From Candidatus Epulonipiscium sp. (GTDB lineage: Bacteria > Bacillota > Clostridia > Lachnospirales > Defluviitaleaceae), in NCBI GenBank assembly GCA_012518815.1, contig JAAYRK010000017.1:1-64000 (forward strand): a stretch of DNA of 64,000 bases, in the 5' to 3' direction. Shown piece after piece: positions 38,987-46,883 of this stretch. The stretch's first letter is position 1, and each line of letters opens with the position of its first letter. The notes under the pieces were generated by a model. The model did not search any database and had not been told where the DNA came from. It was given only the letters and a program-made list of their open reading frames with translations. The translations under genes were made by a program, and so were the position numbers.

Positions 38987-40032
38987 ACTGCTTCTCCTTC
39001 CATTGCATTGATAAACCAGTTATAAATATTGCCTATATCTCTATATCCGGGATAGAATTGAATCCCTACAAGCGGCAATTCTTTATGGACAAAACCTTCA
39101 ATTGTATTATCATTTATATTTACATGAGTCTTTATTGCATTTTCTGGCAACTCTACTATGTCGTAAGAATGATTTTGAGCAGTTATAAGTACTTTATTAG
39201 TATTTAAATCTTTTACAGGATGATTTGCTCCTCTGTGTCCATGTTTTGATTTTTTTATAGTACCACCAAGACTTTTAGCTAAAAGTTGACAACCTAAATC
39301 AATAGCTAATATAGGTTTTTTACCAACTAACTGTTTGATATTTTCAACTGCCCACGGAACATCTAAAGGACTACCAGGTCCGTTAGATAAAAGAATTCCC
39401 TCGGGATTTGTTTTTAAAAGCTCTTCTGGAGTTGTGGTTGCTGGGAAAACAGTCATAAAACAATTTCTTTCCTTTAAAAAATTGATAATACTTTGTTTTA
39501 TTCCATAATCTATAATTGCAATATGATGTCCTGTACCTTCTATTTCATATTTTTCCTTTGTTGTTACTTCAGCAACTGCATTTATATTATGATAGCTGTT
39601 TATTTTTTGCTCAATTTGGCTTTTTGTAAGCTCTCTTACAGTAATAATCCCTCTCATACTGCCGTGATTTCTTAAACTTCTTGTTAGTGCCCTTGTATCT
39701 ATGCCTTCTATTCCAATAACCTTGTTTTGTTTTAAGAATCCATCCAATTCCATTTCACAACGCCAGTTATTAGGAAAGTCTGCCTTTTCTCTAACAATAA
39801 GACCTCTTACTTTTACATTTTGGGATTCCATGTCTTCTAAATTGATACCGTAATTACCTATAAGAGGATAAGTCATGGTTACAATTTGTCCATAGTAAGA
39901 AGGATCTGTCAATACTTCTTGATATCCTGTCATTTCTGTATTAAATACAACTTCTCCGATAGTTTCCTTTATATATCCAAAGGCAGTTCCATTAAATATT
40001 GTTCCATCCTCCAATATCAATGTTGCTTTCAT
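38965..40032 (-). CDS. carA: Carbamoyl-phosphate synthase small subunit with degenerate glutaminase triad
   Basis: 355 residues with normal N-terminal CarA domain ([27 protein letters not shown]) and a class-I glutaminase fold ([26 protein letters not shown]). All three catalytic residues are changed. The family ICLGHQL elbow reads IDLGCQL (Asp in place of the nucleophilic Cys, codon 39298-39300), and the family QYHPE reads QFYPG (His to Tyr, Glu to Gly, codons near 39046-39054). The protein should not hydrolyse glutamine but may still cap CarB. It overlaps pyrF by 4 bases. Confidence 0.95.
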   Translation of the reverse strand: MKATLILEDGTIFNGTAFGYIKETIGEVVFNTEMTGYQEVLTDPSYYGQIVTMTYPLIGNYGINLEDMESQNVKVRGLIVREKADFPNNWRCEMELDGFLKQNKVIGIEGIDTRALTRSLRNHGSMRGIITVRELTKSQIEQKINSYHNINAVAEVTTKEKYEIEGTGHHIAIIDYGIKQSIINFLKERNCFMTVFPATTTPEELLKTNPEGILLSNGPGSPLDVPWAVENIKQLVGKKPILAIDLGCQLLAKSLGGTIKKSKHGHRGANHPVKDLNTNKVLITAQNHSYDIVELPENAIKTHVNINDNTIEGFVHKELPLVGIQFYPGYRDIGNIYNWFINAMEGEAVCQGIKA

Positions 40033-40955
40033 GCTAATGCCCCCTGCAAATCTTTTTTCATATCTAATACTGCTTGCTTTGAAGCAAGAGCAAATTCTTT
40101 TTCAGTAAAATCTTTTTTATATTTTTCTAACTTATAAGCTCCAATAATCCCTCTGGATGAATTTACGATTGCTCCTAATCCATTTTTGTCAAAACAAACT
40201 GCCAAGTCTTTTGCTGTTCCACCCTGAGCTCCATAACCAGGTACTAAGAAAAATGTATGAGGCATAAGTTCTCTAAGTCTTTTAGCTTGTTCTGGGTGAG
40301 TAGCACCAACAACTGCTCCTACATGACTGTAGCCTCTTTTTCCCATTACTTCTTCTCCCCAGTTAGAAACCAGTTTACCAACTCTTTCGTATAATTTTTC
40401 CTTTCCAACTTCTAAATCTTGAATTTCTCCACTATTAGGATTAGAAGTTTTAACTAAAATAAATAAACCTTTATCATAATCTTTACAATGTTTTATATAT
40501 GGCTCTATTGAATCATAGCCTAAATAAGGATTAAGGGTAATACTATCTTCATGATAAACTTCAAAGCTTTCATCTTCTACTTTAACCCTTCCTATATGAC
40601 CATCAGCATACGCCTGTGCAGTTGAAGCAATATCACTTCTTTTAACATCCCCAATTATTATAAGTCCCTTTTCTTTAGCATATTTAATTGTATCAATATA
40701 AGCTTGTATTCCTTCAGGTCCAAATTGCTCGTACATAGCTACTTGAGGTTTAACAGCAGGCACAAAGTCATATATCTCATCAATAATTGTTTTATTAAAT
40801 TTTAGAAAAGCCTCTGCTACTGCCTTAGGAGTTTTCCCCCACTTTTCATAAGCTTCTTCTTTTATAAAAGTTGGTATCATATCTAACCTTGGATCCAAAC
40901 CTACTACTGTAGGATTTTCTTTAGTTTCTATTTGATTTATTAATCTGTCAATCAC
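40029..40955 (-). CDS. pyrF: Orotidine-5'-phosphate decarboxylase (long type)
   Basis: Last UMP step. 308 residues, the longer type found in clostridia. Motifs: TVVGLDPRLDMIP (about 17), the catalytic GDVKRSDIAST (about 100), LNPYLGYDS, GAVVGATHP (about 211) and VPGYGAQGG (about 231). Fifteen bases after pyrC, with a 4-base overlap into carA. Confidence 0.96.
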   Translation of the reverse strand: MIDRLINQIETKENPTVVGLDPRLDMIPTFIKEEAYEKWGKTPKAVAEAFLKFNKTIIDEIYDFVPAVKPQVAMYEQFGPEGIQAYIDTIKYAKEKGLIIIGDVKRSDIASTAQAYADGHIGRVKVEDESFEVYHEDSITLNPYLGYDSIEPYIKHCKDYDKGLFILVKTSNPNSGEIQDLEVGKEKLYERVGKLVSNWGEEVMGKRGYSHVGAVVGATHPEQAKRLRELMPHTFFLVPGYGAQGGTAKDLAVCFDKNGLGAIVNSSRGIIGAYKLEKYKKDFTEKEFALASKQAVLDMKKDLQGALA

Positions 40956-40970
40956 TCTTATCCTTCCCTT

Positions 40971-42260
40971 CTAATCCATTAACTCTCCATTATCAACAAC
41001 TATTTTGCCAGCTACAATTGTATATTTAACTTTCCCTTTAACTTTGTGACCATTAAAAGGAGTGTTTTTACTCTTGGAAACAAAAGAATTTGCATCAATT
41101 AGGTATTCTTCATTAGGATCAACTATGGTTATGTCTGCAACCTTTCCAACTTCTAATGAACCTTTATCTATTCCTAAAAGTTTTGCAGGATTTGTACTCA
41201 TTTTTTCTATTAATTCTAATGGACTTATTATATCTTCTTCCACTAAATGAGTGATTCCTAAGGCTAAAGCTGTCTCTAAACCTACAATTCCAAAGGCAGC
41301 CTTATCATATTCACAATTTTTTTCATCTATATGGTGGGGTGCATGGTCTGTTGCAATGATTTCAATAATATTATCTTTTAGGGCCTTTTTAATACTTTCT
41401 ACATCTTTTTTAGCCCTAAGAGGTGGATTCATTTTGGTATTAGCATCATATCCTTCCACTGCTTCATCTGTTAGAGAAAAATGATGTGGACAAACTTCAG
41501 CAGTAACTTTTTCTCCCCGCAATTTTGCTTCTCTAATTAACTGAACACTACCCTCTGTACTAATATGGCAAATGTGTAGCTTTACCCCTGTACTACGAGC
41601 TAAAATAATATCTCTTGCTACAATCACTTCTTCTGAATCAGCACTTATGCCTTTCATCCCTATTCTTTGAGCCATTTCTCCTGCATTCATAACACCGCCT
41701 CCAACAAGACTCATATCTTCACAGTGAGAAAAAACTGGGAGATTAAACATACTTGCATATTTCATAGCTTTCTTAAGAAGACCTGCATTTTCAACGGATT
41801 TTCCGTCTTCGCTTATGGCGCATATACCAGCTTGTGCCATCAAGCCAATGTTTGAAAGTTCTTCTCCCTTTTGCCCTTTAGTAATACTGCCAATAGGAAG
41901 CACATTTACCACTGCTTCTCTTTCTGCTTTCATTTTTATATATTCTACTAGAATTTCGTTATCAACTACTGGATTTGTATTGGGCATACAGCATATAGTA
42001 GTAAATCCTCCTTTAGCTGCCGCCATACTTCCTGTTTTTATTGTTTCTTTATATTCATAACCAGGTTCTCTTAAATGAACATGAACATCTATAAAACCTG
42101 GGCTAACCCAAAGACCTTGGGCATCTATTACTTTGTCTGCCTTTTCCTCTATCTTATCTTCAATTGCTATTATAATTCCATCCTCAACCAGTATATCTTT
42201 TTTCCCATCTATCTTGGATAAAGGATTCAGAAGCCGACCATTTTGTATTAGTAACCTCAT
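40971..42260 (-). CDS. pyrC: Dihydroorotase
   Basis: Cyclises carbamoyl aspartate. Class-I enzyme of 429 residues: metal site DVHVHLREPG (about 58), CMPNTNPV, HCEDMSL (about 180), LHICHIST (about 232) and ATDHAPHH (about 304). ATG at 42260 follows AAAGGAG at 8 bases. The start lies 77 bases inside pyrB, whose frame runs on past it. Confidence 0.96.
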   Translation of the reverse strand: MRLLIQNGRLLNPLSKIDGKKDILVEDGIIIAIEDKIEEKADKVIDAQGLWVSPGFIDVHVHLREPGYEYKETIKTGSMAAAKGGFTTICCMPNTNPVVDNEILVEYIKMKAEREAVVNVLPIGSITKGQKGEELSNIGLMAQAGICAISEDGKSVENAGLLKKAMKYASMFNLPVFSHCEDMSLVGGGVMNAGEMAQRIGMKGISADSEEVIVARDIILARSTGVKLHICHISTEGSVQLIREAKLRGEKVTAEVCPHHFSLTDEAVEGYDANTKMNPPLRAKKDVESIKKALKDNIIEIIATDHAPHHIDEKNCEYDKAAFGIVGLETALALGITHLVEEDIISPLELIEKMSTNPAKLLGIDKGSLEVGKVADITIVDPNEEYLIDANSFVSKSKNTPFNGHKVKGKVKYTIVAGKIVVDNGELMD

Positions 42261-43182
42261 CTTTCTTTCTCCTTTCAATCAATAAATCTATAATTGCCAT
42301 TCTAACTGCAACTCCGTTTTTTACCTGTTCATTAATAAGAGATTGTTCTCCATCAATAATATCTGTACTTAATTCAACCCCTCTGTTAACAGGTCCAGGA
42401 TGTAAGAGTATCGCATCTTCTTTTGCATATTTCATTAAATCTTTATTAACTCCAAAAATTTGACTATATTCTCTAAGGTCAGGAAAGAGCCCTCCTTTTT
42501 GTCTTTCCAATTGAATACGTAATCCCATTACTACATCTGCATCTTTTAGAGCTTCTTTTAGATCTGTTGTTACCTTTGCCCCAAGACATTCGATGTTTTT
42601 ATCAATTAAAGTAGCTGGACCACACACTACTACTTCAGCTCCTAATTTCTTAAGCCCAAAAATATTACTTCTTGCTACCCGACTATGAGCTATATCTCCA
42701 ATGATTGCTACTTTTAAATCTTTAAAATTCTTTTTCTTTTCATATATAGTAAAGAGATCTAATAAGGCTTGGGTAGGGTGTTCATTTATTCCATCCCCTG
42801 CATTTATTACAGAAGCATTTACATTTCTAGCTAATAGGTTAGCTGTCCCTGTCATACTATGACGGATAACCATTATATCAAAACCCATTTGGTCTAAGGT
42901 AACTCCTGTATCTACTAAACTTTCACCTTTATTAACACTACTAGTTGCAACACCTAAATCAGTAACTCTGGCTCCTGTATATTTTCCTGCCATAGTAAAA
43001 GACATTTTTGTTCTTGTACTATTTTCATAAAAAAGTGTTACCATATTATAATTTTCAAGAGTATTTTCTCTTAACTTTTTATTATTAATCCTTAACTTCA
43101 TCTTTTCTGCCGTATGGATAATTGACAGAATTTCGAAAGGACTTAAATTCTTAATTCCTAATAAATCCTTATTTTCTAACAT
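42184..43182 (-). CDS. pyrB: Aspartate carbamoyltransferase with C-terminal extension
   Basis: Catalytic chain, 332 residues; the family is usually near 305-310. Motifs: YENSTRTKMSF (about 51, carbamoyl-phosphate loop), VIRHSMTGTANLLA (about 102), GDGINEHPTQALLD (about 128), HSRVARSN, and LHPGPVNRGVEL (about 260). The conserved core ends near IIDLLIERR; about 25 further residues (TKWSASESFIQDRW...) are encoded over the pyrC ribosome site and start. No pyrI follows. First gene of the operon, behind a PyrR-type leader. Confidence 0.95.
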   Translation of the reverse strand: MLENKDLLGIKNLSPFEILSIIHTAEKMKLRINNKKLRENTLENYNMVTLFYENSTRTKMSFTMAGKYTGARVTDLGVATSSVNKGESLVDTGVTLDQMGFDIMVIRHSMTGTANLLARNVNASVINAGDGINEHPTQALLDLFTIYEKKKNFKDLKVAIIGDIAHSRVARSNIFGLKKLGAEVVVCGPATLIDKNIECLGAKVTTDLKEALKDADVVMGLRIQLERQKGGLFPDLREYSQIFGVNKDLMKYAKEDAILLHPGPVNRGVELSTDIIDGEQSLINEQVKNGVAVRMAIIDLLIERRKKDEVTNTKWSASESFIQDRWEKRYTG

Positions 43183-43210
43183 AATTCATTTCCTCCTTTT
43201 TATTATTCCA

Positions 43211-43396
43211 TTAAAAAAAGCAATAAAGAGAATAATTTATTCTCCTTATTGCTTTATTGGAAATATCTAAAAATGAAAATATGAAGCCAGGTAGAAAATC
43301 TAAAACAAAAGCTACTTCTACCCCGCTTTTTTCATAATTAACAAACTTATTAACTACTTTTTTTACATAATAAAAAAACGCACCGATGTCTCGCAT
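43211..43396 (-). CDS. Putative leader peptide of the pyr operon
   Basis: A 61-residue frame (63 from GTG 43402) in the pyr leader. ATG 43396 follows AAGGA at 9 bases, immediately after the PyrR hairpin. The peptide is basic then hydrophobic (DIGAFFYYVKKVVNKFV, VAFVLDFLPGFIFSFL) and has no family I recognise. It crosses a T-rich tract near its start, and its last codons run through the attenuator hairpin, with the TAA inside the T run. This is the geometry of a leader whose translation would block termination, as in E. coli pyrBI. It may instead be chance in an AT-rich leader. Confidence 0.45.
   Translation of the reverse strand: MRDIGAFFYYVKKVVNKFVNYEKSGVEVAFVLDFLPGFIFSFLDISNKAIRRINYSLYCFF
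43213..43253 (-). terminator. Attenuator terminator upstream of pyrB
   Basis: Seventeen-pair stem AGCAATAAGGAGAATAA / TTATTCTCTTTATTGCT (with G-U pairs) and a run of seven T, 30 bases before the pyrB start and after the promoter and PyrR hairpin. It must be bypassed for the operon to be expressed. Confidence 0.88.
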
Positions 43397-43406
43397 CTTC
43401 ACTCTT

Positions 43407-43437
43407 CCTTTCCGGCCTCACAGGACCAATTTAAAGG
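43407..43437 (-). promoter_or_regulatory. PyrR-binding hairpin in the pyr leader
   Basis: Read on minus: CCTTT, TTGGTCC-TGTG-AGGCCGG, AAAGG. The loop and flank (GGTCCTGTGAGGCC) match the PyrR RNA consensus (UCCNGNGAGGCU type). UMP-bound PyrR should hold this anti-antiterminator. No pyrR gene lies in the window. Confidence 0.88.
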
Positions 43438-43491
43438 TCAATATGCGTTCAAGAAAATTTCTAATTTATTGTCCTATTAATTGTCTCCATA

Positions 43492-43520
43492 ATGATATCA
43501 CGGCAAGTTTGCTTTGTCAA
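43492..43520 (-). promoter_or_regulatory. Promoter of the pyr operon
   Basis: Read on minus: TTGACA, 17-base spacer, TATCAT. Predicts a leader of about 300 bases before pyrB, which is long for a simple PyrR attenuator. Confidence 0.82.
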
Positions 43521-43605
43521 TGAAGATAAGGAAATTAGCATATGTTTTTATTTTTAGACTTTTTAGATATTTGTTTGCTTATTAACTATAGCTCTTTATA
43601 ATATA

Positions 43606-44316
43606 TTATAAATTATACTTTTCATCGTTTATATTTTCAATTTGTAGATTGGATTTTAATGATATTGTGTTCAATAATTCCAGATCATCTTCAAAGAGCA
43701 AACAAAAATTATACCACTCCTCAAAGGTATGTGTAGTATAAATTCTATCATAATCCCTTGAAGTTTGATTAAAAGTATATTTACAATCTAAATGTAAATA
43801 ATGATCTGCTAAACTATATACTATTCTTTTTATGTCAGAATAATATATAGTATCCATACCATAAGCAAGGCTTCCCATATCTCCTGGCCCATCAAAGTAC
43901 TCATACCAAATAATAATTTTATCATCTGATAACAATAGCTTTATTTTACTCTTCCAACTGAAATTATTTGTATAATATGACTGCATTTCTTCTGGTTCTG
44001 ATTCTCTTTCAATCCTTAAAATTTTGTAAAGAATACTTTTAATAATTGCTACTATAAGACGTAATAAGAGCCATAACAAAGCAACTACACCAAATGATGC
44101 TATAAAAATAATTATATTTATTATAACTAAAGAAATAATACTTTCGTCACTATCATTGATTAGCATATTTTTACTTATAAAATATGTAGCTACAAGAGCT
44201 AATACAATCATTAAAATAGTAGATATAAAAGCTCTTATACTTGCTTTTTTACTTTCTTTAGATTGTTTTACTTTTTTCTTTAACAATTTAGGGTTATAAT
44301 AATAAAACTTTGCCAT
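43606..44316 (-). CDS. YcxB-like membrane protein, paralogue 1
   Basis: 236 residues. A basic N-terminal tail (KKKVKQSKESKK), two to three membrane segments (about 28-50 and 62-92), and a cytosolic C-terminal domain of beta strands (LLLSDDKIIIWYEYF, DTIYYSDIKRIVYSL, HYLHLDCKYTF) ending EKYNL. The C-terminal half resembles the YcxB-like / PH-like domain. It has the same order and end motif as the neighbour at 44368-45063. GGGGGG precedes ATG. The function is unknown; position next to the hscC / J-TPR genes suggests a link. Confidence 0.75.
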   Translation of the reverse strand: MAKFYYYNPKLLKKKVKQSKESKKASIRAFISTILMIVLALVATYFISKNMLINDSDESIISLVIINIIIFIASFGVVALLWLLLRLIVAIIKSILYKILRIERESEPEEMQSYYTNNFSWKSKIKLLLSDDKIIIWYEYFDGPGDMGSLAYGMDTIYYSDIKRIVYSLADHYLHLDCKYTFNQTSRDYDRIYTTHTFEEWYNFCLLFEDDLELLNTISLKSNLQIENINDEKYNL

Positions 44317-44367
44317 ATCTACCCCCCTATTATAAGCTTAACTACAAAAATTTAAATCTAGTAATTA

Positions 44368-45063
44368 TTAATTTAATGAATATCTTTCATGTTCAATTAT
44401 CTCGCAACTTTTACCGGTCTTTTCAACTAATGTATTAACAAAAGAATTGTTTTCACAAAATATTAATGGGAAATGATACCAGCCTTTTCCTTCAATAATA
44501 TTTTTGTCTGTTTCTTCTTTATAATTACAATAAATATGTAATACATCATCAATAGTAGTCCGTACTATCCTTTCAACATCAGTATATTTAATTTCGAGCT
44601 CTATACTATTTATCAAATAAGTGTTATTACCACCATTGTTATTGTTGTATTTATCATAATTATAAATTATGCTTGTATCAGTTAAAAATGTTTTTATATT
44701 TTCCCTTCTGCCGACATCACAATTAAAATATCTAAAATTTTCCCTATCTCTTTTTGCTAAATTTTTTTTATAAACAAATTGAGAAATAAACTTAATTACA
44801 AAGCCAAAAAAGAGTGCTCTAAAAAAAACTGTAACTAAATATAATGCCATATAAATCATAATATTATTACCATATTGTTCAAAAAGAAAATCTGAACTCT
44901 CATCCGCAAATAAAATTAAGGCTATTCCTACTCCAATAAGTAATGTTACAATTGCTGGAAAAATAATAGCTAATAGAGTTAGCATTTTCTTAGCACTTTT
45001 ATATTTATCTTTTAAATAATTATCTCTAATTGCATATTTATTTATTTTGAATTCTTTAATCAT
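44368..45063 (-). CDS. YcxB-like membrane protein, paralogue 2
   Basis: 231 residues from ATG 45063 (GGTGG, 5 bases); an ATG at 45081 has no site. A charged N-terminal tail, two long membrane regions (about 28-54 and 68-100), and a C-terminal domain aligned with its neighbour: FLTDTSIIYNYD, ELEIKYTDVERIVRT, DVLHIYCNYKE, then FPLIFCENNSFVNTL and HERYSLN. It lies 51 bases from the other paralogue, and downstream of hscC after a terminator. Gene duplication with strong divergence is likely. Confidence 0.75.
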   Translation of the reverse strand: MIKEFKINKYAIRDNYLKDKYKSAKKMLTLLAIIFPAIVTLLIGVGIALILFADESSDFLFEQYGNNIMIYMALYLVTVFFRALFFGFVIKFISQFVYKKNLAKRDRENFRYFNCDVGRRENIKTFLTDTSIIYNYDKYNNNNGGNNTYLINSIELEIKYTDVERIVRTTIDDVLHIYCNYKEETDKNIIEGKGWYHFPLIFCENNSFVNTLVEKTGKSCEIIEHERYSLN

Positions 45064-45147
45064 CTTTTCCACCGCTTTCATATATTTTTCTATATAATAA
45101 TATCTTATACTTTAATAATAAAATAATCAAATTAATTTAAATAGTAG

Positions 45148-45182
45148 AAAAAAAACAATACAGAAATAATTTCTGTATTGTT
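45148..45182 (-). terminator. Rho-independent terminator after the hscC-like gene
   Basis: Perfect 13-pair stem AACAATACAGAAA / TTTCTGTATTGTT with a three-base loop and a long T run on minus. It separates the two chaperone genes from the two membrane-protein genes. Confidence 0.9.
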
Positions 45183-45183
45183 T

Positions 45184-46881
45184 TTAAAAGTCATTTTCGC
45201 CAATCATTTTATCTAAAATAGCTTGAAGTCTTTCTCGGCCTTCTTCTATTCTTGCTTTATCTCTACTATTAAGAGCAGCGTCAAATTTTAGAAGTTCATA
45301 TTCTAAGCGTCTTCTCCTATCTCCTATGCTTTCTTCATAAAGCCTTTCTGCCTTTAATAATAATAGCTTATTAGCTTCTTCTTCTCTTGGATGTATCTTT
45401 AGATATGCCAATTCTTGCATACGTCTTTCTATTTCTTCATCTGTCATATCTACATCTTGACCTTTTATTATCATTCTTTTTTTCTTTCCTGTAGATACAA
45501 CTTGAACTTCAACTTCTAATATCGAGTTAATATCATATGTATAAGTGACATCTACAGATTCTTCTCCTGCTTTGCTCTTAGGAACCTCTATGGTTAATTC
45601 TCCAATTAAAATATTGTTAGCTGCAAAACGGCTTTCTCCTTGAAGAACTTTTATCCTTATTGATGTTTGATTATCATAAGTGGTACATAGCCTTTCAGTT
45701 CTACTAGCAGGAATAACTGTATTACGTTCAATTATGGGACAATAATAACCGGATTCATATCGATTTTCTTCAATTTCTCTTACTACTTCAGTTCCTAAGG
45801 TAAAAGGACATACATCTGTTAAAATTACTTCTTTAACAGCCTGATTTCTTTCTTTCATTGCTCCCTGGATTGCTGCTCCTAAAGCAACTGCTTCATCAGG
45901 ATTAACACTCGTATTAGGTATTATCCTAAAAAGTTTAGTAACCATTTTATGTATAATAGGAAGTTTTGTTGAACCCCCTATCATAACTACTTGATCTATG
46001 TCTGTGAGCTTTAAGTTAGCATCAGATAAACTTCTTTTTATTGGTTGTTTAATACGCTCTAAAAGTTTCTCACATTTTTTTTCATATCTATCAATATCAA
46101 CTTTCATTTCAATTATTTCTTTATTTATATTGCATGTCATTACTGGATTTCTGTCTATTGCAAATTTTTTCTTACATTCTTCCGCTTGTTTTATAATATG
46201 TGTTAAGGTCTTTAAATCTAACTCTTCTGCATTTAAATTATTTTCCTTCATAAACATATCTACTAGTACTTGTGTAAAGTCTTCTCCCCCAAGAAAATTA
46301 TCTCCAGCAACTGCATGTACTTCTAAAATATTATTAAAAAGTTCTAAAATAGATACATCAAAAGTCCCGCCGCCTAAATCAAAAACCAAAAATCTCATAT
46401 CTTTATTACTTTGATAAAGGCCGTAAGCTATAGCCGCAGCTGTCGGCTCGCTAATGATGCGTTCTACCTTTAAGCCTGCTAATTCACCAGCTCTTTTAGT
46501 CGCCTTTCTCCTTGCGTCATTGAAATAAGCCGGCACACTAATTATTGCTTCTGTTACTTCTTCTCCCAAATATACTTCTGCATCTTCTTTTAAAGAACGA
46601 AGTACAAAAGAAGACAATTCCTCAGGTAAAAAAACCTTATCTCCTAAAGTGTATTGCTTTTTTGTCCCCATATCTCTTTTGAATACATAAGCACAAGTAT
46701 CAGGATATAATATCGCCCGTTCCCTAGCTGTCTCACCAACATACACTTGTTCATTTTCATCAATACTCACTATAGATGGAGTAAGTTTTTTCCCTAAACG
46801 ATTGGGGATTATTACAGGTCCGTCTTCTGAAAAATAACTAACCAGACTATTTGTTGTACCTAAATCTATTCCAATAATCAT
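45184..46881 (-). CDS. hscC: HscC-like Hsp70 chaperone
   Basis: An Hsp70 of 565 residues, close in length and sequence to E. coli HscC (556). The ATPase domain shows IGIDLGTTNSLVSYF (2-16), IISVPAYFNDARRKATKRA (about 113), EPTAAAIAYGL, FDLGGGTFDVSILE (about 170) and MIGGSTKLP (about 300). The substrate domain starts with LTDVCPFTLG, and the C-terminal lid is short. There is no DnaK-type acidic tail. It starts two bases after the J-TPR gene, so the two are made together; no grpE or dnaJ is nearby. It differs from the housekeeping DnaK, whose genes are elsewhere. Confidence 0.9.
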   Translation of the reverse strand: MIIGIDLGTTNSLVSYFSEDGPVIIPNRLGKKLTPSIVSIDENEQVYVGETARERAILYPDTCAYVFKRDMGTKKQYTLGDKVFLPEELSSFVLRSLKEDAEVYLGEEVTEAIISVPAYFNDARRKATKRAGELAGLKVERIISEPTAAAIAYGLYQSNKDMRFLVFDLGGGTFDVSILELFNNILEVHAVAGDNFLGGEDFTQVLVDMFMKENNLNAEELDLKTLTHIIKQAEECKKKFAIDRNPVMTCNINKEIIEMKVDIDRYEKKCEKLLERIKQPIKRSLSDANLKLTDIDQVVMIGGSTKLPIIHKMVTKLFRIIPNTSVNPDEAVALGAAIQGAMKERNQAVKEVILTDVCPFTLGTEVVREIEENRYESGYYCPIIERNTVIPASRTERLCTTYDNQTSIRIKVLQGESRFAANNILIGELTIEVPKSKAGEESVDVTYTYDINSILEVEVQVVSTGKKKRMIIKGQDVDMTDEEIERRMQELAYLKIHPREEEANKLLLLKAERLYEESIGDRRRRLEYELLKFDAALNSRDKARIEEGRERLQAILDKMIGENDF

Positions 46882-46883
46882 AA

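Noticed and set aside
45998-46414. 138-codon plus-strand open frame rich in Ser, Phe and Ile
   Set aside because: It is antisense to the conserved ATPase and linker part of the hscC-like gene, has no ribosome site and no recognisable protein features.
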